In this document: positions 8,027 to 16,418 of the stretch, piece by piece
How the letters are laid out: the number at the start of each line of letters is the position of its first letter
Position numbering within the stretch: position 1 is the stretch's first letter
Assembly: GCA_036489025.1 (NCBI GenBank)
Contig: DASXGN010000035.1
Span: 124,001-188,000, forward strand
Direction of reading: 5' to 3'
Length of the DNA stretch: 64,000 bases
DNA from: Dryocola sp036489025
GTDB taxonomy: Bacteria > Pseudomonadota > Gammaproteobacteria > Enterobacterales > Enterobacteriaceae
The notes under the pieces: generated by a model
Database searches by the model: none
The model's input: the letters and a program-made list of their open reading frames with translations, nothing else
What the model was told of the DNA's origin: nothing
Translations under genes and position numbers: made by a program

Positions 8027-9309
8027 GCCTGCTCTCCTTTAGCTTGTTCTACTTGCTCTTTTTTCAGCTTCAGCTGCGGGCGCGTCATCGGCAAAAGGCC
8101 CTGCGGACGCCAGATCATCATTAGCACCATCAGGCCGCCAAGCACCAGCATGCTGTATTCGTTCAGGTCGCGCATCAGCTCGCGCGACACGACCAGCAGC
8201 ACCGCGGCGAGGATAACGGCGAACTGCGAGCCCATCCCGCCCAGCACAACAATCGCCAGCACAAAGGCCGATTCCGCAAAGGTGAAGGACTCGGGGCTCA
8301 CAAAGCCCTGGCGCGCGGCAAACAGCGTCCCGGCAAAGCCGGCAAATGCGGCGCTAATGGTGAAGGCGGTGAGCTTAATGCGCGTTGGGTTCAGGCCCAG
8401 CGAGCGGCAGGCGATTTCATCTTCGCGCAGCGCTTCCCACGCGCGGCCCAGCGGCATGCGCAGCAGGCGGTTAATCACGAACAGCGACAGCACCACCAGC
8501 AGCAGCGCGACGAGGTACAGGAAGATAATACGGTCGCCCGGGTTATAGGCCACGTTGAAGAAGTTGCTGAAAGTGTCCCAGCCTCCTTCACGCGTTGAGC
8601 GGCTAAACTCCAGGCCAAACAGCGTAGGTTTCGGGATCTGGCTGATGCCGTTCGGCCCGCCGGTAATTTCGGTATTGTTTAGCAGCAGGATACGAACGAT
8701 TTCGCCAAAGCCGAGCGTCACAATCGCCAGGTAGTCTCCGCGCAGGCGCAGCACCGGGAAGCCGAGCAGGAATCCCGCCGCGGCGGAAACCAGGCCCGCA
8801 ATCGGCAGGCAGGTCCAGAAGCCCAGGCCGTAATAGTGGTTGAGCAGCGCAAAGGTGTACGCGCCGATAGCGTAGAAGCCGCCGTAGCCAAGAACCAGCA
8901 GCCCCGACAAACCGACAACGACGTTCAGACCCAGGCCGAGGATGATGTAGATCATCGTCAGCGTGGCGATATCAACCGTGCCGCGGGAAACCATAAACGG
9001 CCAGGCCACGGCGAGAATTAGCAGGGCGAACAGGAAGATTTTTTGCTTCGGCGTGGAGCCATCCAGCGCGGGCAGTACAAACTTCGGGCCGGAGACCTTT
9101 TTCAGGCCTTTCTGGAACGCAGGGCGCAGGAGCTGGAAGACGAACACCACGGCGGTGCCGATCCAAACCCATTCCCAGCGGACGGACTCGGCGCTGTGGA
9201 CCACCAGTTTGGTGCCGTCGAGGCTCAGCTGCACGCCCATGAAGACGCCGGCCAGCACGAAAAACATCGCCGCCGACAGCGCGGAGAAAACAATGTGCAT
9301 CGGTTTCAT
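8023..9309 (-). CDS. livM: Branched-chain amino acid ABC transporter permease LivM
   Basis: Inner-membrane permease of the LIV importer, 428 residues (E. coli 425). Starts MKPMHIVFSALSAAMFF like E. coli; an N-terminal extension with two membrane segments precedes the conserved permease core with GLGLNVVVGLSGLLVLGYGGFYAIGAY. The cytoplasmic coupling loop REDEIACRSLGLN is intact. Overlaps livH upstream and livG downstream by four bases each. Confidence 0.97.
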   Translation of the reverse strand: MKPMHIVFSALSAAMFFVLAGVFMGVQLSLDGTKLVVHSAESVRWEWVWIGTAVVFVFQLLRPAFQKGLKKVSGPKFVLPALDGSTPKQKIFLFALLILAVAWPFMVSRGTVDIATLTMIYIILGLGLNVVVGLSGLLVLGYGGFYAIGAYTFALLNHYYGLGFWTCLPIAGLVSAAAGFLLGFPVLRLRGDYLAIVTLGFGEIVRILLLNNTEITGGPNGISQIPKPTLFGLEFSRSTREGGWDTFSNFFNVAYNPGDRIIFLYLVALLLVVLSLFVINRLLRMPLGRAWEALREDEIACRSLGLNPTRIKLTAFTISAAFAGFAGTLFAARQGFVSPESFTFAESAFVLAIVVLGGMGSQFAVILAAVLLVVSRELMRDLNEYSMLVLGGLMVLMMIWRPQGLLPMTRPQLKLKKEQVEQAKGEQA

Positions 9310-10232
9310 ACTTTTTCGACCTCCGGACGGCCCAGGATACCGGTAGGCATCACCAGCAGCACAACGATCAGCAGGGCAAAGGAGACGACGTCTTTATACT
9401 CGGTGCTCAGATACGCGGAGGTCAGCGCTTCGGCCACGCCCAGAATCAGGCCGCCAATCATCGCGCCGGGAATACTGCCGATGCCGCCGAGTACGGCTGC
9501 GGTAAAGGCTTTCATACCCGCCATAAAGCCGATGTACGGATTGATAACGCCGTAGAACTGGCCGAGCAGTACGCCCGCCACCGCGGCCATTGCTGCCCCA
9601 ATGACAAAGGTCAGGGAGATGACGCGGTCGGTGTTAATACCTAGCAGGCTCGCCATTTTTAGATCTTCCGCGCAGGCGCGGCAGGCGCGGCCCATGCGGG
9701 AATAGCGGATGAACAGCGTCAGAGCCAGCATCGCCAGGAACGTCACTACCCAGATAACCAGCTGCATGGTGGTAATGGTCGCGGTGAAGTTTTCACTCGA
9801 GCCCAGCACCCACTGGCCGTTAAACAGGCTTGGCAGCGCAATATCGCGCGAGCCTTCGGTGAGGCTGACGTAGTTTTGCAGGAAGATGGACATCCCGATG
9901 GCGGAAATCAGCGCGATCAGGCGCTTGGAGTTACGCACCGGCTTGTAGGCCACGCGTTCGATGCTCCAGCCGTAGGCGCTGGCGATAACAATCGCCCCGA
10001 TAAATCCGGCCCCCACCAGCATCCATCCTGCGTCGATGCCCATCATCATCAGCGCGGCAATGATCATGAACGAGACGTAGCTGCCAATCATATACACTTC
10101 GCCGTGGGCGAAGTTGATCATGCCGATAATGCCGTACACCATGGTGTAACCAATGGCGATCAGCGCGTAGGTGCTGCCCAGCGTGACGCCGTTAAACATC
10201 TGCTGCAGGAAATAGAGAAACTGCTCTGACAT
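9306..10232 (-). CDS. livH: Branched-chain amino acid ABC transporter permease LivH
   Basis: Second permease of the LIV importer, 308 residues as in E. coli. Typical N-terminal FLQQMFNGVTLGSTYALIAIGYTMVYGIIGMINF spread over the first 45 residues, the coupling loop CAEDLKMASLLGIN, and about eight membrane segments. It follows livK by 66 bp and overlaps livM by four bases. Confidence 0.97.
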   Translation of the reverse strand: MSEQFLYFLQQMFNGVTLGSTYALIAIGYTMVYGIIGMINFAHGEVYMIGSYVSFMIIAALMMMGIDAGWMLVGAGFIGAIVIASAYGWSIERVAYKPVRNSKRLIALISAIGMSIFLQNYVSLTEGSRDIALPSLFNGQWVLGSSENFTATITTMQLVIWVVTFLAMLALTLFIRYSRMGRACRACAEDLKMASLLGINTDRVISLTFVIGAAMAAVAGVLLGQFYGVINPYIGFMAGMKAFTAAVLGGIGSIPGAMIGGLILGVAEALTSAYLSTEYKDVVSFALLIVVLLVMPTGILGRPEVEKV

Positions 10233-10298
10233 AAAATAACCTTTTTATACCTTCCGGACGTCACGCCCGGAAGGAGGATGACTAATGTAGCCTTAGCC

Positions 10299-11408
10299 TT
10301 ATTTCGCCACGGAGGACGAACCGTCGGCGTGCCACTGGAAGACACCGAACTCAAATCCCTTCAGATCGCCTTTCTCATCCCAGTTCAGCGGCCCAATCAC
10401 GGTTTTCGCACCGTTTGCTTTTAAATCTTTCACTAAGTCAGCCGGTTCTGCGCTGCCAGAACGTTCAAGCGCGGTAGCCAGCGACTGCACGGCGGCGTAG
10501 GTGATCCACACGTACGGACCGCTCGGGTCTTTTTTCTCGGCTTTCAGCGCATCGACGATAGCTTTGTTCGCCGGGTCCTGGTCATAGCGTTTTGGCATGG
10601 TCACTAACATGCCTTCGCCCGCAGGGCCTGCGATGTTAGACAGCGATGCGTTGCCCACCCCTTCCGGCCCCATGAACTGGGTTTTCAGGCCAACGGCGCG
10701 CGCCTGGCGCAGAATCTGGCCCATTTCCGGGTAGTAGCCACCGTAGTAAACAAAGTCGATATTTTCTTTTTGCAGGCGGGCAACCAGCGTGGAGAAGTCT
10801 TTATCACCCGCGGTGATGCCGTCAAAGAAGACGATATTCGCGCCCGCTTTTTTCAGGCCGTCCTGTACGGAACGCGCCAGGCCTTCGCCGTACTGCTGTT
10901 TGTCGTGAATGATCGCGATGCGCTGCGGCTTAACGTGTTCAAGAATATATTTGGAAGCGGTTGGGCCCTGGGAAGAATCCAGCCCGGCGGTGCGCATGAT
11001 CATTTGATAGCCGCGAGCGGTCAGCTCAGGGTTGGTTGCGCCCGGGGTAATCATCAGGATGCCTTCGTCTTCATAGATGTCGGACGCAGGCTGAGTAGAA
11101 GAAGAGCAAAGGTGGCCAATCACATAGCGCACCCCGTCGTTGACGATTTTGTTGGCCACGGCCACGGCCTGTTTTGGATCGCAGGCGTCGTCATATTCAA
11201 CGGCAACCAGTTTGTCGCCTTTGATGCCGCCCCTGGCATTGATGTCTTTGATCGCCTGGCGTGCACCGTTGAACTCCATATCACCCCATTGTGCGACCGG
11301 GCCGGACATCGCCCCCACAACGGCAACTTTAATATCCGCAGCGGTTGCCGCGTGAGACATTGCCAGAGCAACAATCCCGGCGAGTAATGTCTTCGCGTTC
11401 GTTTTCAT
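10299..11408 (-). CDS. livK: Leucine-specific periplasmic binding protein LivK
   Basis: Periplasmic binding protein delivering leucine to LivHMGF. From the ATG at 11406-11408 (MKTNAKTLLAG) it has 369 residues, exactly the E. coli length, with a signal peptide ending ATA-ADIKVAVVG. In-frame codons further upstream lack a ribosome site; GGGGAT sits upstream of the chosen ATG. The ligand-binding YDDACDPKQAV and GHLCSSSTQPASD segments are present. It heads livKHMGF; livJ is a separate paralogous unit on the other side of panM. Confidence 0.95.
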   Translation of the reverse strand: MKTNAKTLLAGIVALAMSHAATAADIKVAVVGAMSGPVAQWGDMEFNGARQAIKDINARGGIKGDKLVAVEYDDACDPKQAVAVANKIVNDGVRYVIGHLCSSSTQPASDIYEDEGILMITPGATNPELTARGYQMIMRTAGLDSSQGPTASKYILEHVKPQRIAIIHDKQQYGEGLARSVQDGLKKAGANIVFFDGITAGDKDFSTLVARLQKENIDFVYYGGYYPEMGQILRQARAVGLKTQFMGPEGVGNASLSNIAGPAGEGMLVTMPKRYDQDPANKAIVDALKAEKKDPSGPYVWITYAAVQSLATALERSGSAEPADLVKDLKANGAKTVIGPLNWDEKGDLKGFEFGVFQWHADGSSSVAK

Positions 11409-11827
11409 CCGTCGATCCCCATTTCTTTCGTGATGTGTGGTTTTATTCTGGTCAAAAAGCATCCTGTGCTTTTTATAATCAATTTTGATTTTTACCAGTG
11501 CCTTTAATGGCTTAGCGCTAAAATTTACAATTTATACGACTAAAAGCTCTATTTTTCAGGCGATTAAGTAGAGATATTATTCTGTATTTGAGCAGAGGGA
11601 AACAAAAAAAAGCACCTTTTTCAGCATAAAATAGCGGTACAAAGGGCGGAATAAAACGCTGGGTTTTAGGGTTTTATACTGGGCATAATTCAATCTGACG
11701 TGTTTCAGACTATTTAATGTTTGTCACATAATGCAATCAGCTACCCAGAGGCCGAAAAAAGATAAAGCGTCTGTGGCAAATAAATTGGTTACACTCGGTG
11801 TTTTCCCGCTTTTTGGTTAGCTCACTT
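11409..11827. promoter_or_regulatory. Divergent intergenic region livK / panM
   Basis: About 420 AT-rich bases without a gene. It must hold the livK promoter and leader (minus strand) and the panM promoter (plus strand). I see a short perfect palindrome TTAGCGCTAA at 11512-11521. The livK leader contains the A/C-rich stretch AAAACCACACATCACG (near 11433-11448, minus strand), similar to but poorer than the livJ GcvB-type target. No terminator or small open frame with a ribosome site stood out. Confidence 0.5.
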
Positions 11828-12208
11828 ATGAAACTCACCATCATTCGTCTGTTTGAGTGTAGTGCTCAGGATGAGATCGATCTCGCGAAGATCTGGCCGG
11901 AATATTCCAGCGCTTCGCTTACGCTTAGCGAAACGCACCGCATTTATGCGGCAAAATTCAACGATCGCCTGCTGGGCGCCGTACGCGTTACGCTCACGGA
12001 TGCGCAGGGCGCGCTGGATTCTTTACGGGTACGAGAAATCACGCGGCGACGGGGCGTGGGGCAATATCTGATCGAGGAAGTGCTGCGCGATAATCTAAAC
12101 GTGAAAAAATGGTGGATGTCCGACGTTGGCGTGGAAGATCGCAACGTGATGGCGGCGTTTATGCTGGCTTTAGGGTTTAGCGAACAGACGGGCGGCTGGG
12201 AAAAGTAA
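11828..12208 (+). CDS. panM: PanD maturation/regulatory factor PanM (GNAT family)
   Basis: Acetyl-CoA-sensing GNAT-fold protein that triggers self-cleavage of the aspartate decarboxylase PanD zymogen in pantothenate synthesis (known for the E. coli and Salmonella protein, formerly YhhK). 126 residues from ATG 11828 (MKLTIIRLFE), matching the E. coli start; the ten codons upstream are not conserved. The acetyl-CoA loop reads ITRRRGVGQYLIEEV, and the C-terminus LGFSEQTGGWEK is conserved. It lies convergent to livJ, with a bidirectional hairpin between them. Confidence 0.94.
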   Translation: MKLTIIRLFECSAQDEIDLAKIWPEYSSASLTLSETHRIYAAKFNDRLLGAVRVTLTDAQGALDSLRVREITRRRGVGQYLIEEVLRDNLNVKKWWMSDVGVEDRNVMAAFMLALGFSEQTGGWEK

Positions 12209-12233
12209 ATTCCCTCTCCTGAGGAGAGGGAAT
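12209..12233. terminator. Hairpin between convergent panM and livJ
   Basis: Perfect 11-bp inverted repeat: ATTCCCTCTCC, loop TGA, GGAGAGGGAAT. On the minus strand it follows livJ; on the plus strand it overlaps the end of panM. The core is the same CCCTCTCC/GGAGAGGG as the REP-like element at 4917-4995. No long T-run follows on the minus strand, so termination strength is uncertain. Confidence 0.65.
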
Positions 12234-12247
12234 AAAAACAGCGACGA

Positions 12248-13351
12248 TTATTTCGCGTCGGTAGCCGTGCCGTTAGCATGCCAGGTGAACACGCCGAACT
12301 CAAAGCCTTTCAGATCGCCCTTCTCATCCCAGCTCAACGGGCCCATTACTGTGTCCACTGAGTTTGCCTTCAGATACTTAGCGATTGCCGCAGGATCTTC
12401 AGAGTTGTTCAGTCCCGCAGCCAGCGACTGCAGCGCAGCGTAGGTCGTCCACACGAAGGCACCGCTCGGATCCTGTTTCCTGGCTTTAATCGCATCCACG
12501 ATAGGTTTGTTGGCTGGAACCTGATCGTAGTTCTTCGGCTTAGTCACCAACATGCCTTCGGCAGAATCACCGGCGATGTTAGACAGAGAAACGTTCGCCA
12601 CGCCTTCCGGGCCCATAAACTGGGTTTTCAGGCCTGCCGCGCGGGACTGGCGCAGGATCTGCCCCATTTCAGGGTGATAGCCGCCGTAATAAACGAAGTC
12701 GATATTTTCTTTCTTCAGACGCGCCACCAGCGTGGAGAAGTCTTTCTCACCCGCCGTGATACCGTCAAAGAACACTACGTTCGCGCCGCCCGCCTTCAGG
12801 CTTTTTTGAACCGAGGTGGCCAGGCCTTCGCCGTACTGCTGTTTATCATGGATGACCGCGATATTTTTCGGCTTCACGTGCTCGAGGATGTATTTGGCTG
12901 CGGTTGGGCCCTGATCTGAATCCAGGCCGGTGGTGCGCAGAATCATCTTATAGCCGCGAGCCGTCAGCTCTGGCGCGGTTGCCGCCGGAGTGATCATCAG
13001 CACGCCTTCGTCTTCATAGATGTCTGACGCAGGCTGGGTGGAGGAAGAGCACAGGTGGCCGATAACGTATTTGATACCGTCATTAATCACTTTGTTAGCT
13101 ACCGCGACTGCCTGCTTCGGGTCACAGGCATCGTCGTACTTGGTGATGACCAGCTTGTCGCCTTTAATGCCGCCTTTGGCATTAATATCCGCTACCGCCT
13201 GCTCAGCGCCGGTAAATTCCTGATCGCCATACTGCGCCACCGGGCCAGACATTGCCCCGACGACCGCAACCTTAATATCCTTTGCAAATGCCGCATTGCT
13301 CATCGCCAGGGCGATACAACCTGCCAGTAACGCTTTGCCCTTCATTTTCAT
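12248..13351 (-). CDS. livJ: Leu/Ile/Val periplasmic binding protein LivJ
   Basis: Periplasmic LIV binding protein that shares the LivHMGF permease with LivK. 367 residues from the ATG at 13349-13351 (MKMKGKALLAG), as in E. coli. Signal peptide to AFA-KDIKVAVVG. It is clearly a paralogue of livK with the same YDDACDPKQAV and CSSSTQPASD segments, but keeps LivJ-specific positions such as PVAQYGDQEFTGAEQAV. A monocistronic unit that starts with a CA-rich leader. Confidence 0.96.
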   Translation of the reverse strand: MKMKGKALLAGCIALAMSNAAFAKDIKVAVVGAMSGPVAQYGDQEFTGAEQAVADINAKGGIKGDKLVITKYDDACDPKQAVAVANKVINDGIKYVIGHLCSSSTQPASDIYEDEGVLMITPAATAPELTARGYKMILRTTGLDSDQGPTAAKYILEHVKPKNIAVIHDKQQYGEGLATSVQKSLKAGGANVVFFDGITAGEKDFSTLVARLKKENIDFVYYGGYHPEMGQILRQSRAAGLKTQFMGPEGVANVSLSNIAGDSAEGMLVTKPKNYDQVPANKPIVDAIKARKQDPSGAFVWTTYAALQSLAAGLNNSEDPAAIAKYLKANSVDTVMGPLSWDEKGDLKGFEFGVFTWHANGTATDAK

Positions 13352-13368
13352 CCTGAGAATCCCCATTC

Positions 13369-13399
13369 TTGTTGTGATTGGTCGTTGTTGTGTTGTTTT
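13369..13399 (-). promoter_or_regulatory. CA-rich leader of livJ, probable GcvB sRNA target
   Basis: On the minus strand the livJ leader contains ACACAACAACG and ATCACAACAAG, starting about 20 nt before the start codon. GcvB is known in Salmonella to silence livJ and livK by pairing its G/U-rich R1 region with CACAACA-type targets; two such motifs are visible here. The GcvB gene itself is not in the window, so this is recognition by motif and gene identity. Confidence 0.5.
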
Positions 13400-13527
13400 G
13401 GCACTGTTTTATTTATATGGAGAGGGCCGCGTATGCCTGCACAGCGCTCCGTGCTAAAAACATACCCGATTTTGCGGCTTTTGGAATAACAATTTCGTTA
13501 CGTATCTGAGCTGGATATGACGGGCAT

Positions 13528-13556
13528 AAAAAAACCGCCCGGAAGGCGGTTTTTTT
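13528..13556 (-). terminator. Rho-independent terminator after rpoH
   Basis: ACCGCC stem, CGGAA loop, GGCGGT stem, flanked by an A-run and a T-run, so it can work in both directions. It lies about 15 bp past the rpoH stop. Confidence 0.9.
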
Positions 13557-13571
13557 GTCTGGCGAGAAAAC

Positions 13572-14426
13572 TTAGGCTTCGATAGCCATGCGCAGTTTTT
13601 TCATCGCGTTCTTTTCAAGCTGGCGAACACGTTCTGCGGAGACGCCGTAGCGGTCTGCCAGCTCCTGAAGCGTGCTCTTATTGTCTTCATCGAGCCAGCG
13701 CGCACGGATAATATCCTGGCTGCGCTCGTCGAGACCCAGCATCGCGTCGCTGAGTTTATCAGCCGCGTGGGATTCCCAGTTGTCGTCTTCAATGCCGTCG
13801 GCAAAGTTGGACGTTTTGTCCTGCAGGAACAGCACCGGCGCCATTGGCGCGCTGTCGGCATCGTCATCGTTGCCCATGTCGAACGTCATGTCCTGCGCCG
13901 CCATGCGGGATTCCATCTCACGCACGTCTTTGCTGGAAACGCCCAGCTCGTTAGCCACCATTTCGACTTCATCCTGGTTGAACCAACCCAGACGCTGCTT
14001 GGACTTACGCAGGTTAAAGAACAGCTTACGCTGTGCTTTAGTGGTCGCCACTTTCACAATACGCCAGTTACGCAGTACGTATTCGTGAATTTCAGCCTTG
14101 ATCCAGTGCACGGCAAAGGAAACCAGGCGCACGCCCACTTCCGGGTTGAAGCGGCGCACCGCTTTCATCAGGCCAATGTTACCTTCCTGAATCAGGTCAG
14201 CCTGCGGCAGGCCGTAGCCGGAATAGTTACGAGCAATATGAACAACAAAGCGCAGGTGAGACAGGATCAGCCTTTTCGCTGCTTCCAGATCGCCCTGGTA
14301 ATGCAGCTTTTCAGCCAGCTCCTTCTCTTCCTCAGCCGTCAACATCGGCCAGGAGTTAGCGGCCCGGATATAGGATTCCAGGTTACCAACAGGGGCTAAA
14401 GCTAAATTTTGCATTTCTTTGGTCAT
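13572..14426 (-). CDS. rpoH: RNA polymerase heat-shock sigma factor sigma-32
   Basis: Sigma factor for cytoplasmic heat-shock genes, 284 residues as in E. coli. Region 2 (LILSHLRFVVHIARNYSGYGLPQADLIQEGN, residues about 53-85) and region 4.2 (LQELADRYGVSAERVRQLEKNAMKKL) are intact, as is the RpoH box QRKLFFNLRKSK around 130. The 5' coding region that forms the translational thermosensor in E. coli is close in protein sequence. AGAGAGGG provides the ribosome site. Two DnaA-box-like 9-mers lie in its promoter region. Confidence 0.98.
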   Translation of the reverse strand: MTKEMQNLALAPVGNLESYIRAANSWPMLTAEEEKELAEKLHYQGDLEAAKRLILSHLRFVVHIARNYSGYGLPQADLIQEGNIGLMKAVRRFNPEVGVRLVSFAVHWIKAEIHEYVLRNWRIVKVATTKAQRKLFFNLRKSKQRLGWFNQDEVEMVANELGVSSKDVREMESRMAAQDMTFDMGNDDDADSAPMAPVLFLQDKTSNFADGIEDDNWESHAADKLSDAMLGLDERSQDIIRARWLDEDNKSTLQELADRYGVSAERVRQLEKNAMKKLRMAIEA

Positions 14427-14545
14427 TCAAACCCTCTCTTAGAGATTACGTACAGGTTGCCACAGCACTTCTTTACGGGGCAAAAGCACCGACTTCGCGT
14501 CAGGGCGCCAAACCGTACCATTCACACTACTCTCAGACAGTGATC

Positions 14546-14578
14546 TTATCCACAAGTTCAATGTATGGCTGTGTATAG
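14546..14578 (-). promoter_or_regulatory. DnaA boxes in the rpoH promoter region
   Basis: A perfect DnaA box TTATCCACA at 14546-14554 and, on the opposite strand, CTATACACA at 14570-14578 (one mismatch to TTATNCACA). In E. coli, DnaA binds two boxes between the rpoH promoters and represses P3/P4, which fits these positions about 120-150 bp before the rpoH start. The promoters themselves were not resolved. Confidence 0.6.
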
Positions 14579-14699
14579 ATTACACACAAAATGTGACAGC
14601 ACAATGAAAGCAAGGCAGGAGAAGCAGTGAACCGGAGGCGAGACTGGCTCCCCTGCTGACGAGACTATTGTAGCAGGGGAGAAGTATATCAAAAAATTT

Positions 14700-15755
14700 T
14701 TACTCTGGGGTAAAGCGACGTAAATGTTGCACGGTGGCAATCCAGGCTGCCAGCCAGCCAATCATCGCTGACACCAGCAATAGCAGCAAACATTCGTCAA
14801 AGCCAAGGCCGGAAAGATCGAATTTTGTGCCAAAGACCTGCGCCACCTGAGTCACCGCGGAAGAAAGCCTGAGCACCAGAATTTCAGACAAAATCAGCGA
14901 TAAAAACGCGCCGCTGAATCCTAACAGCGCACCGCCGTAAAGGAACGGCCGCAGGATAAAACCATCCGTTGCGCCAATCAGCTTTTGCACGTTGATGGTA
15001 TCGCGGCGGGCAAAGATGCTCAGACGAACGCTGTTCCCGATAACCAGGAAAACAGCGGCAACCATCAGGATGCCGATCATGGCGGAAACGCGCCCGACCA
15101 GGCCCGTCAGCGCCGCAAGGCGGGCAAACCAGCTATCGTCCATGCGCACTTCGTCCACGCCGTGGATACGCGCCACGCGGTCGCGCAGGGTATTCAGATG
15201 GTCCGTACTCTGAAAGTCCAGTTTAGGATTCACCACCGCCACCGCAGGCAGCGGGTTTTCTTCAAGCATGTCCAGCGCGCCGCCAAAGCCCGACCAGTTG
15301 CGGAACTCACCCAGCGCTTCATCGCGGGAGAGATAGTTAACTTTATCAACGCCTTCTTCCGCCTGAATCGCGCCCACCACCTGCTGGGCAGCGTTGTCAT
15401 CCAGCGCTTTATCCAGATAAACGGTGATCTGCGGCGAAGGGTAATACTGCGTCGCGGCCTGGTTGACGTTCTTGTAAACCATGTAGCAAACGCTTGGCAG
15501 CGTCAGAGAGATGGCGATAACCATGACGGTCAGAAAAGTGGCCAGCGGTTTGCTTTTGAGATCCTGAACCGCACCTTCCCAGGCATAGCGGAACTGCTCG
15601 TTCACCCCGCCTTTCAGCGAGCGAGCCCTGGACTGAGGACCTTTGCCGCGTTTTTTCACCGAACGACCAAGATCCCCGAGCTTATTAAGCTTGTTGAATT
15701 TATCCAGCTTGTTGCTGAAGCGCTTGATGTGATTGAGCGCATTGCGTTTATTCAC
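14700..15755 (-). CDS. ftsX: Cell division ABC-type transmembrane protein FtsX
   Basis: Membrane partner of FtsE; the complex recruits divisome proteins and activates peptidoglycan hydrolysis through EnvC. I place the start at the GTG 15753-15755 (VNKRNALNHIKRF), which aligns with E. coli MNKRDAINHI and gives 351 residues (E. coli 352); GGAGG lies eight bases upstream. A basic cytoplasmic N-terminus, one membrane segment near ATFLTVMVIAISL, a large periplasmic loop (QYYPSPQITVYL to DDSWFARL), then three membrane segments. It overlaps the end of ftsE by eight bases. Confidence 0.94.
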   Translation of the reverse strand: MNKRNALNHIKRFSNKLDKFNKLNKLGDLGRSVKKRGKGPQSRARSLKGGVNEQFRYAWEGAVQDLKSKPLATFLTVMVIAISLTLPSVCYMVYKNVNQAATQYYPSPQITVYLDKALDDNAAQQVVGAIQAEEGVDKVNYLSRDEALGEFRNWSGFGGALDMLEENPLPAVAVVNPKLDFQSTDHLNTLRDRVARIHGVDEVRMDDSWFARLAALTGLVGRVSAMIGILMVAAVFLVIGNSVRLSIFARRDTINVQKLIGATDGFILRPFLYGGALLGFSGAFLSLILSEILVLRLSSAVTQVAQVFGTKFDLSGLGFDECLLLLLVSAMIGWLAAWIATVQHLRRFTPE

Positions 15756-16416
15756 CTGCCAGGCCTCCATGCAAATGGCCATCGCTTAACGTCAACATAC
15801 GATAGTTACGACGGGAGATGAGGCCCATATCGTGCGTCGCCATTAGAACCGTTACCCCCACGCGGTTGAACTCTTCGAACAGGCGCAAAATGCCTTCCGA
15901 GAGCGCATCATCCAGGTTACCGGTTGGTTCATCCGCCAGCAGAACCGCGGGCTTGTTCACCACCGCACGGGCAATACCCACGCGCTGCTGCTCACCGCCG
16001 GACAGCTGAATCGGGAAGTTTTTCGCTTTGTCCAGCAGGCCAACTTTATCCAGCGCGGCGCTGACCCGGCGGCGAATGTCTTCTCCGCTGGCGCCGGCAA
16101 TAATCAGCGGGATCGCCACGTTGTCGTAGACCGTTCTGTCCATCAACAGGTGGTGATCCTGGAAGATCATGCCAATCTGGCGCCGCAGAAACGGCACCTC
16201 TCGGCTCTTCAGGCGGCTGATATCGTGGCCGCTGAAGGAAATCTTTCCGGCGCTCGGCCGTTCAATACCGCAGATAAGCTTGAGCAGGGTACTTTTCCCT
16301 GCGCCAGAGTGGCCGGTCAGGAAGGCCATCTCACCGGGTTGCATATGGAAGGTGACTCCCTGCAACGCCTGTCTGCCGCCGAGATAGGCTTTACTGACGT
16401 GTTCAAAGCGAATCAT
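15748..16416 (-). CDS. ftsE: Cell division ATP-binding protein FtsE
   Basis: ATPase of the FtsEX complex, 222 residues as in E. coli. Walker A GHSGAGKST around residue 36, signature LSGGEQQRVGIARA, Walker B LLADEPTGNLDD and switch His in MATHDMGL. It starts two bases after the ftsY stop and overlaps ftsX, so the three genes ftsY-ftsE-ftsX form one coupled operon. Confidence 0.97.
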   Translation of the reverse strand: MIRFEHVSKAYLGGRQALQGVTFHMQPGEMAFLTGHSGAGKSTLLKLICGIERPSAGKISFSGHDISRLKSREVPFLRRQIGMIFQDHHLLMDRTVYDNVAIPLIIAGASGEDIRRRVSAALDKVGLLDKAKNFPIQLSGGEQQRVGIARAVVNKPAVLLADEPTGNLDDALSEGILRLFEEFNRVGVTVLMATHDMGLISRRNYRMLTLSDGHLHGGLAGE

Positions 16417-16418
16417 TG

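Noticed and set aside
13369..13399. Direct repeat of GTTGT units upstream of livJ as a possible CRISPR or tandem repeat
   Set aside because: Too short and irregular; better explained as the CA-rich GcvB target in the livJ leader.
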